Below are positions 38,851 through 50,640 of a stretch of DNA of 64,000 nt, piece by piece; the stretch's first letter is position 1; each line of letters begins with the position of its first letter. A program made the translations under genes and the position numbers. Below the pieces are notes generated by a model that saw only the letters and a program-made list of their open reading frames with translations, made no database searches and had not been told where the DNA came from. Origin of the DNA: Antedon bifida (lineage: Eukaryota; Echinodermata; Crinoidea; Comatulida; Antedonidae); contig OY727101.1 of NCBI GenBank assembly GCA_963402885.1, forward strand, positions 15,228,417 to 15,292,416. The letters are read 5' to 3'.

Positions 38851-39425
38851 TAGGCGCGTGCAACGTGACTCTACAGTTCACTATGTCGGTCAGTCGGTCG
38901 GTAAACACTAACTATGGCTTTGTCTTGATATCACTTTCATCTAGCTAAGTCAATTTTCACAGTATATTCCTTATGGCCAGGAAAAGATGTGGTTATGTTT
39001 TCACGGTGCGCAATCAAAAATTACGCGGTCTACGCACGATTTAACGAAATCACGTTTGTAATCACATCTTCACCAGCATGAATCACAATTAAATAAAATT
39101 TGGTACTCATAAATTTCAGGGCATAAATCATCATATGACAATACAATTACGTGCGTAGCGCATGTAACGCATGCGTACGCTCGCTTAAAATTTTCAAAAT
39201 TTATTTTCGATGAAATAAGAGTACGTTTCAGGCAATTTTAAGCGTTTAAAAAATTGTCATGAGTGCGCAGATTTTTGCACGCGCACTGCGCGGTAAAAGT
39301 TAATAGGCACTCCTTTTGCCCGATTTCTGTTTTAAAACCATTCTTTAATAATATCATCATATTTAATTCACTTTTCAACTCGAAATTACGTTATACAAGT
39401 GACAGGCTACGCACGTACGTGTAAG
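38851..39425 (+). mobile_element. Long form of the GGTCGGTC repeat, second copy
   Basis: Collinear with 23099-23685 over its whole length at about 90% identity, with small indels (for example 'gcatgtaacgcatgcgtacg' in place of 'gcatgcgtacg'). Confidence 0.8.
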
Positions 39426-39675
39426 TTAACAACATGGTAAAAATATGCTAAATTTTAAAATTAATATAGATCGTCAGAATGCTCGGGAACACCTATTTTG
39501 CATTTCATTTTCTTAAAGTGTATCATATGTATGATTTATTATGAAATTAAGAGAACAAAAGTTGATTAAGTCATCATTAATTGCATATTAAATTTTTAAA
39601 AAATAATTTCGACAATCAAACAAATTATGACATTTTCATAGGCCGAAATAACAAACTTATCATTAACTTTCTTCC

Positions 39676-40213
39676 TTAAAGATGTATTGTCCCTTTGACT
39701 AATTCCAAAAAAATTAAAAAAAAAAAATTTAAAAAAAAGTGGGTCATTTTGAAGTATCATAATAGTTATTAACTTTCACCAAAAATTAGTGGAAAAAAAA
39801 TCATTTAACTGAAATACAGACGTTTTTTTGTTCAAAAAATAACTTTGAATTCCAGTCAAAGTTTTCGATCAAAACATATCTCATAATGCAACGCACTTGT
39901 TTGGCTACTCTGTATGCATAATCATAAAACTTTCTCGCGATCTGTGTAAAAATATTTTCTCAACCGTGACGAGTCGAAACAATCCTAATTAGCATCATTC
40001 ATAATGCATACTCGTGGTTTGAAATCTTTGTTTACTTTCGCTCGCGATGATTTTCCAGACGAAATGTAATAAAATTAATGTACCTGTTAATTACGTAAAC
40101 TTGTTGTTTTTGGCTTGAATTTTCGACTTAAAGTGAAAAACTTTAATATTAAATTTAAATTTAGAATATTTTGACCTTCATTTGTTGTGTTTCAAGGGAC
40201 AATACATCTTTAA
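39676..40213 (+). mobile_element. MITE family M4, young copy
   Basis: Same TTAAAGATGTATTGTCCC / GGGACAATACATCTTTAA borders and interior as 34200-34719, same orientation. It retains 'aactttgaattccagtcaaag'. It ends 770 bp from the stop codon of FGF-like gene B. Confidence 0.92.
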
Positions 40214-40930
40214 AATGTTCATATATTACAACAAGAAAATAATGTTTAAAAAAATCAATGAAAGATTGTTTTATAGTTTCAAATATAGATTTATTTTATC
40301 AATGAAAAAAACAAATCAAGTGAGATAAGATTTCACTCAGTGTGTAACACCGATGTGAAATGGCATTTTTTTTATAGATTTAACAACAGCGCCCTCTTTT
40401 TCAAATACAACTATTTTTTTTCGTTTTTAAATGTTACATAGTTCTTAAATTGTAATTCTTTTATTGTTGTAGGAATGTAGGTGTTTATGTCTTAGTAAAC
40501 TAAAACGAAGGTTTCTCCAATAATTACGACTTAAGTCGCTTTAAAACAAAATAAAGTATAGATATAAAATATCTATATCAAGATCTATTATCATCAATCT
40601 TTAATTACAGTATACGATGCCTACATAATACTAATTTCCCAAAACATTTGAGTTACTTAAGAACACGATACTAGACCTATTTACTTGTTTTCGTCGTCGT
40701 TAGGCACTTGCCGTGATAAACGAGTCGTCTTTATATACAATTTGCGAATTAGACCTAATTGATTCATGAACATCATTTTACATTTATGTTCACACGCTGA
40801 TATGCATATTGTTTACATGCTTTATTGTTAATCTATCTAGGCTTAAGTTCACTCAGATATTACCTAGTTTTTCCTGCATTTAATTAAAATAGAAAGAATC
40901 CTCTTACTCTAGCTTAAAGTTTAAACACCT

Positions 40931-40936
40931 TTATTT
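40931..40936 (-). terminator. Candidate poly(A) signal of FGF-like gene B
   Basis: AATAAA on the minus strand about 47 nt after the stop codon, a plausible short 3' UTR. Confidence 0.45.
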
Positions 40937-40982
40937 GTAGCAAAAACTAAATTTCCTTGCGTTTAGGAACAAAACGAATAAT

Positions 40983-43900
40983 TTATGAAATTAAGATGAA
41001 ATTGCTTTTAAACTCAATGTTATTTGCCGATGATGTAGCTCTTCCTCCCTTATCGATCGAAAGGTAGCGGCCGCGTCGTTTTCCATTAGAAGATGCTGTC
41101 TGTGAGCGTACTTGCTTACCGACTCTGAATTGGGCTAACGACTGGAACGTCACAAAGCACGAACGACGGTTGAACTTTTCGCGCCACAAAATATCCGAAT
41201 TTTCTTTAGAAAGAATGCTTTCAGCTGTGTCCTGTAATGTAAATAAAAATACAAAGATTTTAAGATTTGTTTTATGGTTATTACCGGTCTCAACATTTGA
41301 CTCATTGATTTTGTTTGTCTTTCGTGGGAACAACCAACCTTATTAGTCGCGTTGACGCGACTCTATAGTTCACTATGTCGGTCTGTCGGTCTGTCGGTCC
41401 GGTATCACTATGCGTTTTATCGCTTTTCTGTACTTTTTGAACTGTTTGATGTACAGAAGAGTTTTAAAGTACATCACTTTTTGAAAGTTCATTTTTTTCT
41501 GAGAGCCCGCGACTTATGGCTGTTGGCCTTGTTATTTCTACTCTTTTTCTTTTTTTTTCATTACTTCTTACAAATAAGTTGACACCATTAATAAGAATGT
41601 GTTAAAATGGTAAAAGCTCTAAATACTTAATTATAGAAGGTGTGTTCTAAGTATTGCAATTATAGTAGCACACAAAAATACATATATACCCATGATTTTA
41701 AACAGTGCATTAAAGTAATGTTTTATACATAAAAAATTCGACTCATTTTATATTACTTAACCCTTGACACCAAACTAGTATCATTTTTTCTTTAAAATAA
41801 TGTATCTTATACTAAAAAGATGAAATCGACTTTGAATAAGTCATGTTTGTAATAAAGATTTCACTTATTTATGAAATAAAAATTACTGATATTGATATAA
41901 TAAAAACAACTATTTCCATACACACAATGCCTATCGGTTATTTTTTTTTAGATTACAATTTTATCAGGTAAATATTATATTTTCGATTTACATTTTTATA
42001 TTTAAACATGGCCTATTGAACAAATAAAGTTTATTTAATTTTTCATGGGAACAATTGTATCTTTAAACAATGAAGACACTGAGAACTATTTGGCCATGAT
42101 AATAATAATTTATTAGAAGCTTCACTTTTACAACAATTTTCAGCACTATAACTCCAAACTTCAAACAATAAATAGATAAATAACATAATATAAAAACAAT
42201 GAAATCTTGTCATACTTACATTTCTAGCCGACACTTTTCCAGCTTTGGTCATTGATAAATAAAGACCGGACTCACTTCCACGAATGATAATTAAACTAGG
42301 ACTAACAGCAAATGTCGTTACACGTACTATAAAGTAAGAATAATACCTGTAGTATATAAGATGGTTAATGTTTTCATACAGGTAATCAGTACTACAGTAA
42401 TGCTTTTTAGTCATGGTCTATAGTTTTGTTTAAAAACATATATTTTTAGTTAATTATCATGATAATAATTATTATAATGACAATTATGTTCACGGGTTAA
42501 AAGGAGTTAAATAAATGTACGACATAATATGACAAACTGGCACAATGAATTCCAACATTATTATATAAAAAAAGAGAGAAAGGTAACAATAAATAATAGG
42601 TACAGTATAGGTTAAGCGGAAGTCAAATAACTATTGAGGGAGGTAACATTCTTTATTGGAACCGCCGCCGTTTATTCGTTAACCTTGACATCATGTGACC
42701 TAAGAGATGCTTGTGAAGTACAGGGTAGGCGTAGCTATTTATTATGTGTAAACCATGTACCTGTAGGGCTAAATCAGTCTGTAGTCCTATAGTATACTGT
42801 ACGTGTCAAAACATGTTCTGAATTTTTACATCGCACATAAGACTAAGAATAATAAACTAAGAATGCGGCCTTTTTTAAACTGATGTTTTATTACAATAAA
42901 AATGAGATAGATTGTGAAAACAATATTATAAGATAGAGTCTATACTGACGTGGTTATCATTTTTAAATTCGTTTATTTGAGTTTGACTGCTTTTTTAGTG
43001 TTAGGTTTCTTCAAGAAGTTCAAAGTTCAATTTAATTCACCTTCATCAAAATTTACCAAATTTATGATCATTTAATATTTTTTAATGAAATATTTTCAAG
43101 AGAAAAGAACATGGACAGCATTCTTATTACTCTTGATATGAAAGAAACTCTGTGATGAGTTTGTTTTAATGTGTAATTTCTTCCTGTACATTATTGATAG
43201 CAGTCTTAACTCACAAATTGACAGGTTCCGGCAGTAATTATACTCTATTACGAATCATGGAAAATACGAACGTAAATTGAGGAGATTAATTTGTATATTA
43301 ACCTATCTATAAAATATAGAATTTAACCAAAAGGAACGTGTGTTTACGTAATTTAATACTGTATTAAAGTGAAAAAAAACTTTATTAAGTCAAAATAACA
43401 TATAAATCTAAAAGCAAATGAAAATACTGTGGATTCCAATGACTGCATCAATAGAAATTAGCAAAAAGCTAAATCAAAACGATAAAGTAAAATATTCAGG
43501 AATAAATTGCAAATCTTTCTGATAACACTAATCCTTCTTATCATGTTTTGGGGGGGATTTTTGTGAGATTAATTCGATTTTTCATAATATTCGATTCGTT
43601 ATACTAATAATCTTCGTTATTATTATAAAACCAATGTAGATGTTAGTAGCGGTTTCATCGCTGTTAATTGTGAACTGAATAAAATAAAATAAAATAAATA
43701 AAAAATAAAATAAAATGAATAAAAAATAAAATAATCAACATCTTTCTTTGAAACAGAAATTATTGTACTCTTTTTTTTGTTGTTTCTTTCCTCATCATTT
43801 TACATTTGAATAAGAGGACATTGATACATAATAATGAAAGTAAATTTTATAACACAATAGTTTACTTACCATATCTATTGTTACAATCGTCTGTTCCACG

Positions 43901-44107
43901 GACACGTCCATCTGGTCCAATCCATAGAAAGAAGCCATTTCTTGATACTATTTTATTTACGTTTTCTGTAGAAGCATGAAAGCGTTTTCCATTGTATTCC
44001 GTTATCTTCGTGTAAACAGTTGGAATAACTTGCAAACTCACAGATAGGTGTAGAAAGGACAACAGCAAAACACAAGTAAAATATATTTTCCTTGTCTTGA
44101 ACAACAT
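40983..44107 (-). CDS. Divergent secreted FGF-like ligand, gene B (three exons)
   Basis: Exons are 44107-43870, 42326-42220 and 41231-40983, giving 197 aa. Donors are GTAAGT (both); acceptors are CTTTATAG and CATTACAG; phases are 1 and 0. The ATG at 44107 is chosen because it opens a textbook signal peptide (MLFKTRKIYFTCVLLLSFLH). The frame extends upstream only from a GTG. The N-terminal spacer is about 20 residues shorter than in genes A and C and has no sequon. FGF-core landmarks are VSRNGFFLWIGPDGRVRG (54-71), GSESGLYLSMTKAGKV (96-111), WREKFNRRSCF (131-141), a basic KRRGRYLSIDKGGR segment, and a FILIS end. C75 and C140 are the only cysteines after the signal peptide. It sits in the same orientation as its paralogues on either side. 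Confidence 0.85.
41345..41545 (+). repeat. GGTCGGTC-family repeat just upstream of exon 3 of FGF-like gene B
   Basis: TCGCGTTGACGCGA palindrome, AGTTCACTATGTCGGTCTGT core, then a diverged body ending 'gcgacttatggctgttggcc' and TTGTTA. It lies in intron 2, about 115 bp before the exon-3 acceptor in transcript terms. Confidence 0.75.
43676..43733. repeat. AAAAT-type microsatellite in intron 1 of FGF-like gene B
   Basis: Runs of AATAAAATAAAATAAAATAA with one interruption (AATGAATAAAA). Confidence 0.85.
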
Positions 44108-46014
44108 TCTCAATCCCAAATTATTATATCTAAAAATAAAACTAATCACCTTGTTAATTATTTGTTTCTATCTTTCAAAAAGGATAACTGTACTGAAAAT
44201 ACAAATGTCCACGTATTTTGAGAATGAAAAAAACAGTTTTAAAACGTTAAAGATGTTTGAGTTAAGCCTATTCGCCTGCTTCCATAATGTAATTTGATTC
44301 TGAGACGCGCACATAAGTTGTTCATCTTGTGACTAGGCCAGCCAGACTGAACGAGTCACTTTTGGGGGTTACATATTATCGAATCAATTACATTTATTTT
44401 ATCTGCCAAATCGTTTCAGGTCGATCCTAGATGTTATTGAAACATTCCACGCTCATTGTAGCAAAGTGCGAATTATTTCTTGATTTTTTTTTATTTATGC
44501 TAATGACGTCAAACAAAATGGTTTTGCAGACTTTAACTACCTCGCATTTAGGTGTCTGTATATTCAATCATCTTATAATTTGTTTTCAACCAATCAATTT
44601 AAATTTAAATAGAATGTTTTGAGTTTCTTTAGGACTAAAATTCTTCATCAGCATAACAAGTCAGTAAAGGTAAATGGCTTTCGACCTTTTATTTAAATGA
44701 ATCTTTTTATCTGTAAATATCACAATCTCATGGGAAAACATATTTGGTAAACATTTTTTTTTTGTGTAATTTGGAAATTGTGATTTGTTTGATTCTGAAA
44801 AAGAGGGAGATTTAGTTGCAGATACTATCATTGTGTTTTCAACATATTATATGTTTATATGTTTCAATTTATGTTTTGTTGAATTTAGTGTCATAACTAG
44901 AAATCAAAGGAGAATAAATTAAAGATAAAATAATAATTTCCAGGTATATTCTGTACAAATATAAAGATATATTTTTGCTTCAATTAGACAACTATTGCTA
45001 TTCACTTAAACATTGTTTTTAAGTATATGTGTTAATCACTAGAAACAAATGGAGAATGACCGAAATAATTAATTATGTCTGTAGAAATAAAGATGTAAAT
45101 ATTTGTACTTTTAGATAATTACTGTTATGCATACTTGTAACAATACAAAACAGATATCTTTAAACAGCATATTTTGGATAAAATAAACTATATTAGAAAA
45201 CTATTACGAATGTTCAATACGACACATTCATTACACAGGGTGCTAGTAAATCCAATTCGAAAGGTGTCTTGTTCTTATATGTAAACAAGCACGTTTAAAA
45301 CCGATAATTGTTGTGCTTGACTTTAGAATTGAAGTGACGTAAATTACTTTATCCTGCGTCAGAACTTTCGTGTACAGATTAATTGTCGCACGAAAAAAGG
45401 TAATTGGAAATTGGTTGTGGGTGGGTGGGTCTGTTTTTTTTATAATAATAGTTTAAATCACTATTTTGTTCATTATTTTGGCAAAAGCGAACAACTTTAG
45501 AATGGCCAAATTCAAAGTTTGATTTTATTCATCTTTGTTTTTCATGTTTTGATGCACAATACATTTTGAAAATAGTGAGATTTTCGTGTCCTGCAGTGGC
45601 ATGAGTGTCAGTTTGACTGTTATATCTTCTGGCTAGACAGTATCGACAGAACTAATAACATTATGAGCATAATGCTGTAGTTAGGCCTATCCATGAAATA
45701 CGTGTACAGTAGTAGGGTAGTAAAATATTATAATATGACATTTTCCTTTAGTTTTGAATTTTAAATCAAATAAAAGAACTTTTAGAATATTCATTTTCAA
45801 AAAAACGTGTTATACTGTATTAATAGTATTATAATATTTGATATACCGAGTTTGGGAATAGAAATGCAGAAAAATATTAAATGTTAAAATGTTTTTTTCC
45901 CAAAAATGAATACAATTTTAGTTCTAAAGTTGTTAAGAAAACCCCAAAATGTTGATTTCCCTGATTTAAAAAAGACAAAATAAATGGTTACATTTAACCA
46001 GAATTCCATTTTCT

Positions 46015-46170
46015 TCCAGACATTTCTGACTTTTTTCCCGGTTTATTTGGTAAATATATTTTTTTCGATCCATTTTGAATAAGTAATAATAAGTAATATG
46101 CGACATTAAAATGGTGTATTCATTTTCAGAAATACTTAAACTTAGAACCAAAATAAAAACATTAAGGCTT
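46015..46170. mobile_element. Old, fragmentary MITE of family M4
   Basis: It shares 'gtttatttggtaaatat', 'gcgacattaaaatggtgta' and a 'ttcagaaatacttaa' end with the other old copies at 19255, 56265 and 57360. The match is diverged. Confidence 0.4.
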
Positions 46171-47149
46171 AAACAATCAACGTGAGGATGTAATTTTAAG
46201 GAGGTTTTTTATTGATTTTCTATCTCATAGTATTCATTTTCCAGTAAAACAAAACAAAAACAAAGTTAGAAACAATGCATTATATTTTTAAGCGACAAAT
46301 TTTAAACAATTACAATGGTACCGTATTAAAAATAAGCAATTTACAGATTAAAATAACTTTTATTTATTTATATAAGTTTCCATTATTCTTTGTTCAATTC
46401 GTTTTCACAAATACCGCACTACTTGTTATCAGTGCATGAATACTTGTTTTCTCTCTTCGGCATTGTTAATGATTTATTCACATCATGAAGGAATCAATTT
46501 AAATAAATAAATTAAAAACTCTTTTTTCACTGATCTTGTGTTTCATCTATTAACTTAATTATAAGGCTTTATTTTTTTAATCAAACTGTTATTAAACTTA
46601 TAAGTTTTGTAGATATTCGAGTAACAGTTTAATTCTAGCGTATTTCGTTCGAATAATATTATCTCAAGTGATTCGTAACATTTGACTTTGCGTAAAACTG
46701 TACCTTTCGACTTTTTTATGGATCTTTTCTTTTTATTTATTCATTTTAACAAAATGTTCATATATTTTACCAGTAAATTTATGAGAATTATGAATATGTA
46801 AATCATAAATGTTTTTCTAACTATGGTTAGTTATTAAATGTTAACAAAAATCACATTGCTTTGGTTGATAGGAATTGGCGACTTTGGTTCAGCCTCTCTG
46901 ATTGGCCAAAGCGAATCTCATAGAGTTGATTATCTGTCTAGTGACCAATCCTAGGAGACATATTTCAGCGTACATTTCCTTCGAAATATAAATAAAAATC
47001 AAGAAGAACAAGCTTAATAGTTTTAAAATCAAATCTAAGTATAATCTACATCTATTCGTTTAGACCAGCAGGCGGGTATAGAGACATTTTGAGGAGGGAA
47101 AGATGTGTATAAGGCCTATAGGTGGTAAAGTTAAGCGTAATGTGAAATT

Positions 47150-47300
47150 TAGGCTTACTGTACCCTTTACGATTAACTTCAGGGTTAGGCCTACTAACAC
47201 CATTTACGAATTGTAATTTAGGCCTACTGACACCCTTTGCGAATAGTATGTTAGGCCTACTGATACCCATTACGATTTCAATGTTAGGCCTACGGTTTTT
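47150..47300. repeat. ~45-50-bp tandem repeat built on TAGGCCTAC
   Basis: Four imperfect units, each 'ttaggc(c/t)tactgacacc-tttacgaatt'-like. A minus-strand open frame repeating 'GVSRP' is a by-product. Confidence 0.8.
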
Positions 47301-47849
47301 AGCTTTCGTTCACGCTAAATATGTTGGTTTATCGATATATATTTTAAGGTTTTTCGTAGGTGACAAGGAATCAGAACGAGGAACAACAATTTAGAAAACT
47401 GTAGAAGGTGAGTTTTTGTTCGCTATTGTTATTTGTAATCGTACATCTAAACACACTTTTTAACATTTTCGGATTCTGTCTAAATATTTTTTTTATAAAC
47501 AAGTTTTCGTTGATCGATAAGATAGCATTTAGTGTGACATAATTCATTTTTTTTATAAATAAACCAAATAAAAGAAGAATATATTGATATATCAATCTAT
47601 TTGATCATCAATATGTGATCTGTTCCTTTATTTAGAATTCCCTAGTTTTATTTATCTGAATTTAATCCGTGGATCTTTTAGATTATTTTCGTAAGTTAAA
47701 ATTAACAATTCGTTCAGTTCATTCATTCAGTTTTATCATTTCGTTCAGAGAGATTTAAAAATCGTTGAAACTTATAAAAAATGAATACTAAAATGCAAAG
47801 TAAAGGCCTATTTTTCTTTAAAATTAAAAGCAAATTTAACATATAGGTT

Positions 47850-49350
47850 GTTCAATTTTAAAATATGTAATATCTTTTTTTTTCAATGTTTGCAATAAAT
47901 TTTTGTAACGAAATTTGTTGAAATGCTCAGGAGATTTTTTTTTTTCGTTTGCCTAGTTTAAATTTGCATTAAAAACACAGAAAAACATTAATATTGGTTA
48001 TAAAACATCGCCTTGTTGTTCCGTTTGAAGAAAATTTAATATTCTCCAACTTTTATTTGGTCCTTTTTAATTGTACTTCTTATTTTCATTTAGTTTAAAT
48101 TAATATCGAAATGCTTAGAAGAAGCTTAGAATTTAAATTCAGAAAAAAAAATTGGTTAAAATTAATCTCCTTAATGTTCGGTTTAAAGAATATTACATAT
48201 TCTCTAACATTTATTTTGCTCCTTTTGTATTTTACATATTTAAAATAAATTTTGCTTGATACGATAATATCGAAATTGTTTAAAGACCTCCGCCTTGTTC
48301 TATTTGAAGAAAATGATTTAATCTATGCTTATCTGTTGCTTATTTTTTTACAACATAATCAATTTTGCTCAAGAAATTACTATCGAATTTCGATGAAATG
48401 TTTTGCTTCGAAATCTAATTTAGAATATTGTGTCTAAAACATCGCTTTGTTGATTTGAAAACAAAATATTCTATATATTCTTATTGTTATGTACACATAA
48501 TGTTTGAACTTTGCTTTAAAAAAATGATTTAAAGATTCCCATTAAATTATATTCACTTGAATTTTAATTTTAAAACAAATTACTATGGGCTAAAGAACGT
48601 ATTTTTGTGAGGTTTGAAGAAAATTAACTTTGGTTTTGGTCTTTTTGTAATACAGCAAAACATAATATTGAACTGTTGAGGGGATTTTAAATCGTTAAAT
48701 CATTTTCCTTTGCATTAGAATTTTAAAAAAAAACATTTTTTGATTGTTTCTAACGGGTTATAGAACATCGCCTTGTTGTGAGTGTTTTCTTTTGCTCAAT
48801 TTTGTTAAGAATAATAATATATATAATATATATAATAATATCGAATTCGTTTTTCAATTGAATTTGAATTCTTGAAGAAAATGTAGTATTGCTCTTTGTT
48901 GTTTTCGTTTGGTCCTTTCGTTTGGTCCTTTTATTATTACATACAAGAAATTGATTTCGGAAAGTTTAGATTTTGATTTGTTTTAAATAGTTCTCCAATT
49001 GACTATTGGTTAAAGAACATCGAGAGATTTGAAGTTGATATTGTTTTAGCCAATTTTTTTCATCGCAAAAAATGTATATAATTAATAATTAATAATAATC
49101 TGTTTACGAAATTAATATTTTTAGATTAAAAATTCGTTAAAAACTTTTGAAATATTGGAAATAAAATTGAATATAATTTGTTGCGATTGTGTTTGAAGAA
49201 TCATTTAAAATTTTCAATTTGTTCTTTTATATACTTCAATTTACAACTTATATTTAAATTAAATTTTAAGAAAAAAACGCACTAACCATTTAATAAGATT
49301 TTAAATTCACTTGTTTTCTTATCGCGATTTTTCGTTAGAAGTATTTCATA
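47850..49350. repeat. Eroded tandem array
   Basis: The phrases 'aaacatcgccttgttgt', 'gtttgaagaaaat', 'tattctc' and 'atttggtccttt' recur in order near 47998, 48170, 48284, 48435, 48590, 48765, 49008 and 49180. Spacing is irregular at roughly 110-240 bp. The units are heavily diverged. Confidence 0.5.
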
Positions 49351-49809
49351 TCTTTCTTAAAATTCATAGTTAAATGAACAAAAAACAATGATATTGTCTA
49401 CATCCAGTTCATGATAATTAAGTTTTGTTTTTTTTTTTTTTATGGCCGACGTCAATTAGTTTAAATTAATCTGAATAATCTAATCTAATAACTAGTAGTA
49501 TTATAATAATTAATTTGCTTCTTAAGTTCAACTTATTATAGGCCGAAATCGAGATATGTGTTTACCGTATTATTGCTTTTACCACAATTGTATGTACTCC
49601 AGTTTGAAAAAAATGTGTGTACATGTTAAGTATATTCATATTGTACTGTGATGTATAAATATGTATATAATGATGCTACGTACTTGATAAAATTATAAAA
49701 TATGGCCTCGTACGTCTTATGTACGAAATAATCATCAATAGTTTATTTCGGTTTAAGTGTATTAGTTACACAGCAATTAATTGTTTTGTTTCCTTTTTTG
49801 TTTTTATAC

Positions 49810-50130
49810 TTAACGCGTCTTTGGGGAGCGCCCTATTATGTCGCCGTCTCTGCTGAGTACCCATTCGTCTACATGAGCTTGTGATCGGTGCCCCTTATCC
49901 TTTGCTTGAGTCGGTAGGATCTCAGCAACGGAGACCAAACATATGTTTTACCGTCCCACATATTACATTACCTTATTAGGGATCTTTTCGACGACCTACT
50001 GTAAGTTCGGTCGTCGCCTGGACTTAAAATATGTCGAGGTATCAAGCACACGTCCCAATGTCCCCGCATGCGCACAATGTAGTAACTAGTCCTCGGTTCT
50101 TGATCGTCGCAAATCGCCCAACTCCCCCTA
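49810..50130. other. GC-richer block with a hairpin, unidentified
   Basis: A 300-bp island of near-balanced base composition inside AT-rich DNA. It contains CGACGACC-11 nt-GGTCGTCG (about 49989-50016), an 8-bp perfect stem. It is not 5S rRNA, tRNA or an open frame that I can recognise. It may be a small-RNA gene or a fragment of a repeat. Confidence 0.35.
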
Positions 50131-50556
50131 TTATTATGTACATAATTCTACAAAAATAGTTATAGGCTAATACTCTTGATTAGCAATATTTGTTTGGAAA
50201 TCACAAATCTTGGAATTATGAAGTAAATTATTCAAATGACTTATTCTCTCGCGTGGCACGTCACTAACATTATCCAGATTGTTATATTGTTTATTTATTA
50301 TATCGGCCTACTTTTGAATAAATAAAACATAGACTGCCCTCTATTTAGTCTATTATTGTGGTCGAGAAAACAACATACACTGTTTGAGTTGAGCTGGAAA
50401 AAAATGAAATTGAAAATCTTTTTATACAACAACAAATTTAATGAAAATGCAAATACAAATAAAAAATGACAAACTTTTAACTTAAAGTTGATAATGTAGG
50501 CCTTTTGTACTTTGGAAAGGAAAGAGAATCTACTGTACGCGAGTGAAAATACTCCA

Positions 50557-50640
50557 TCCGAGATTCGAACTCGGAACCGTTTGATTTGATATACAAACGA
50601 ACTGGTATTAGTCATGAAGTCTGTATGTATTTCATGGTAG
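50557..50640 (-). pseudogene. tRNA-like sequence
   Basis: The minus strand shows a perfect T arm, CCGAG-TTCGAAT-CTCGG, and before it a CGTTTG...CAAACG stem whose loop contains ATATCAA, as in the sequence at 37018. The acceptor arms pair only partly. Either a tRNA pseudogene or a SINE head. Confidence 0.4.

Larger units (their letters stand above)
28728..40982. other. Intergenic segment between FGF-like genes A and B
   Basis: 12.3 kb with no supported gene. Repeats are a SINE (29720-30112), a ~92-bp minisatellite (30219-31085), an inverted GGTCGGTC copy (31783-31859), a 417-bp fold-back (33375-33791), M4 MITEs (34200-34719, 39676-40213), a TA microsatellite (about 35331-35351), a tRNA-like sequence (37018-37081), a GGTCGGTC copy (37459-37549) and the long form (38851-39425). 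A 39-codon frame at 29289-29405 preceded by CAG is noted in the findings. The stretch 35400-37000 shows nothing recognisable. Confidence 0.6.

Noticed and set aside
17236-41545. Helitron assignment for the GGTCGGTC family
   Set aside because: There is a 3' hairpin, but the terminal bases CTTG do not fit CTRR and no TC 5' end is consistent across copies.
44108-44149. Upstream extension of the FGF-like gene B start
   Set aside because: The frame opens only with GTG. The ATG at 44107 starts a convincing signal peptide.
47052-47270. Minus-strand frame with repeated GVSRP
   Set aside because: Arises from the TAGGCCTA-centred tandem repeat.
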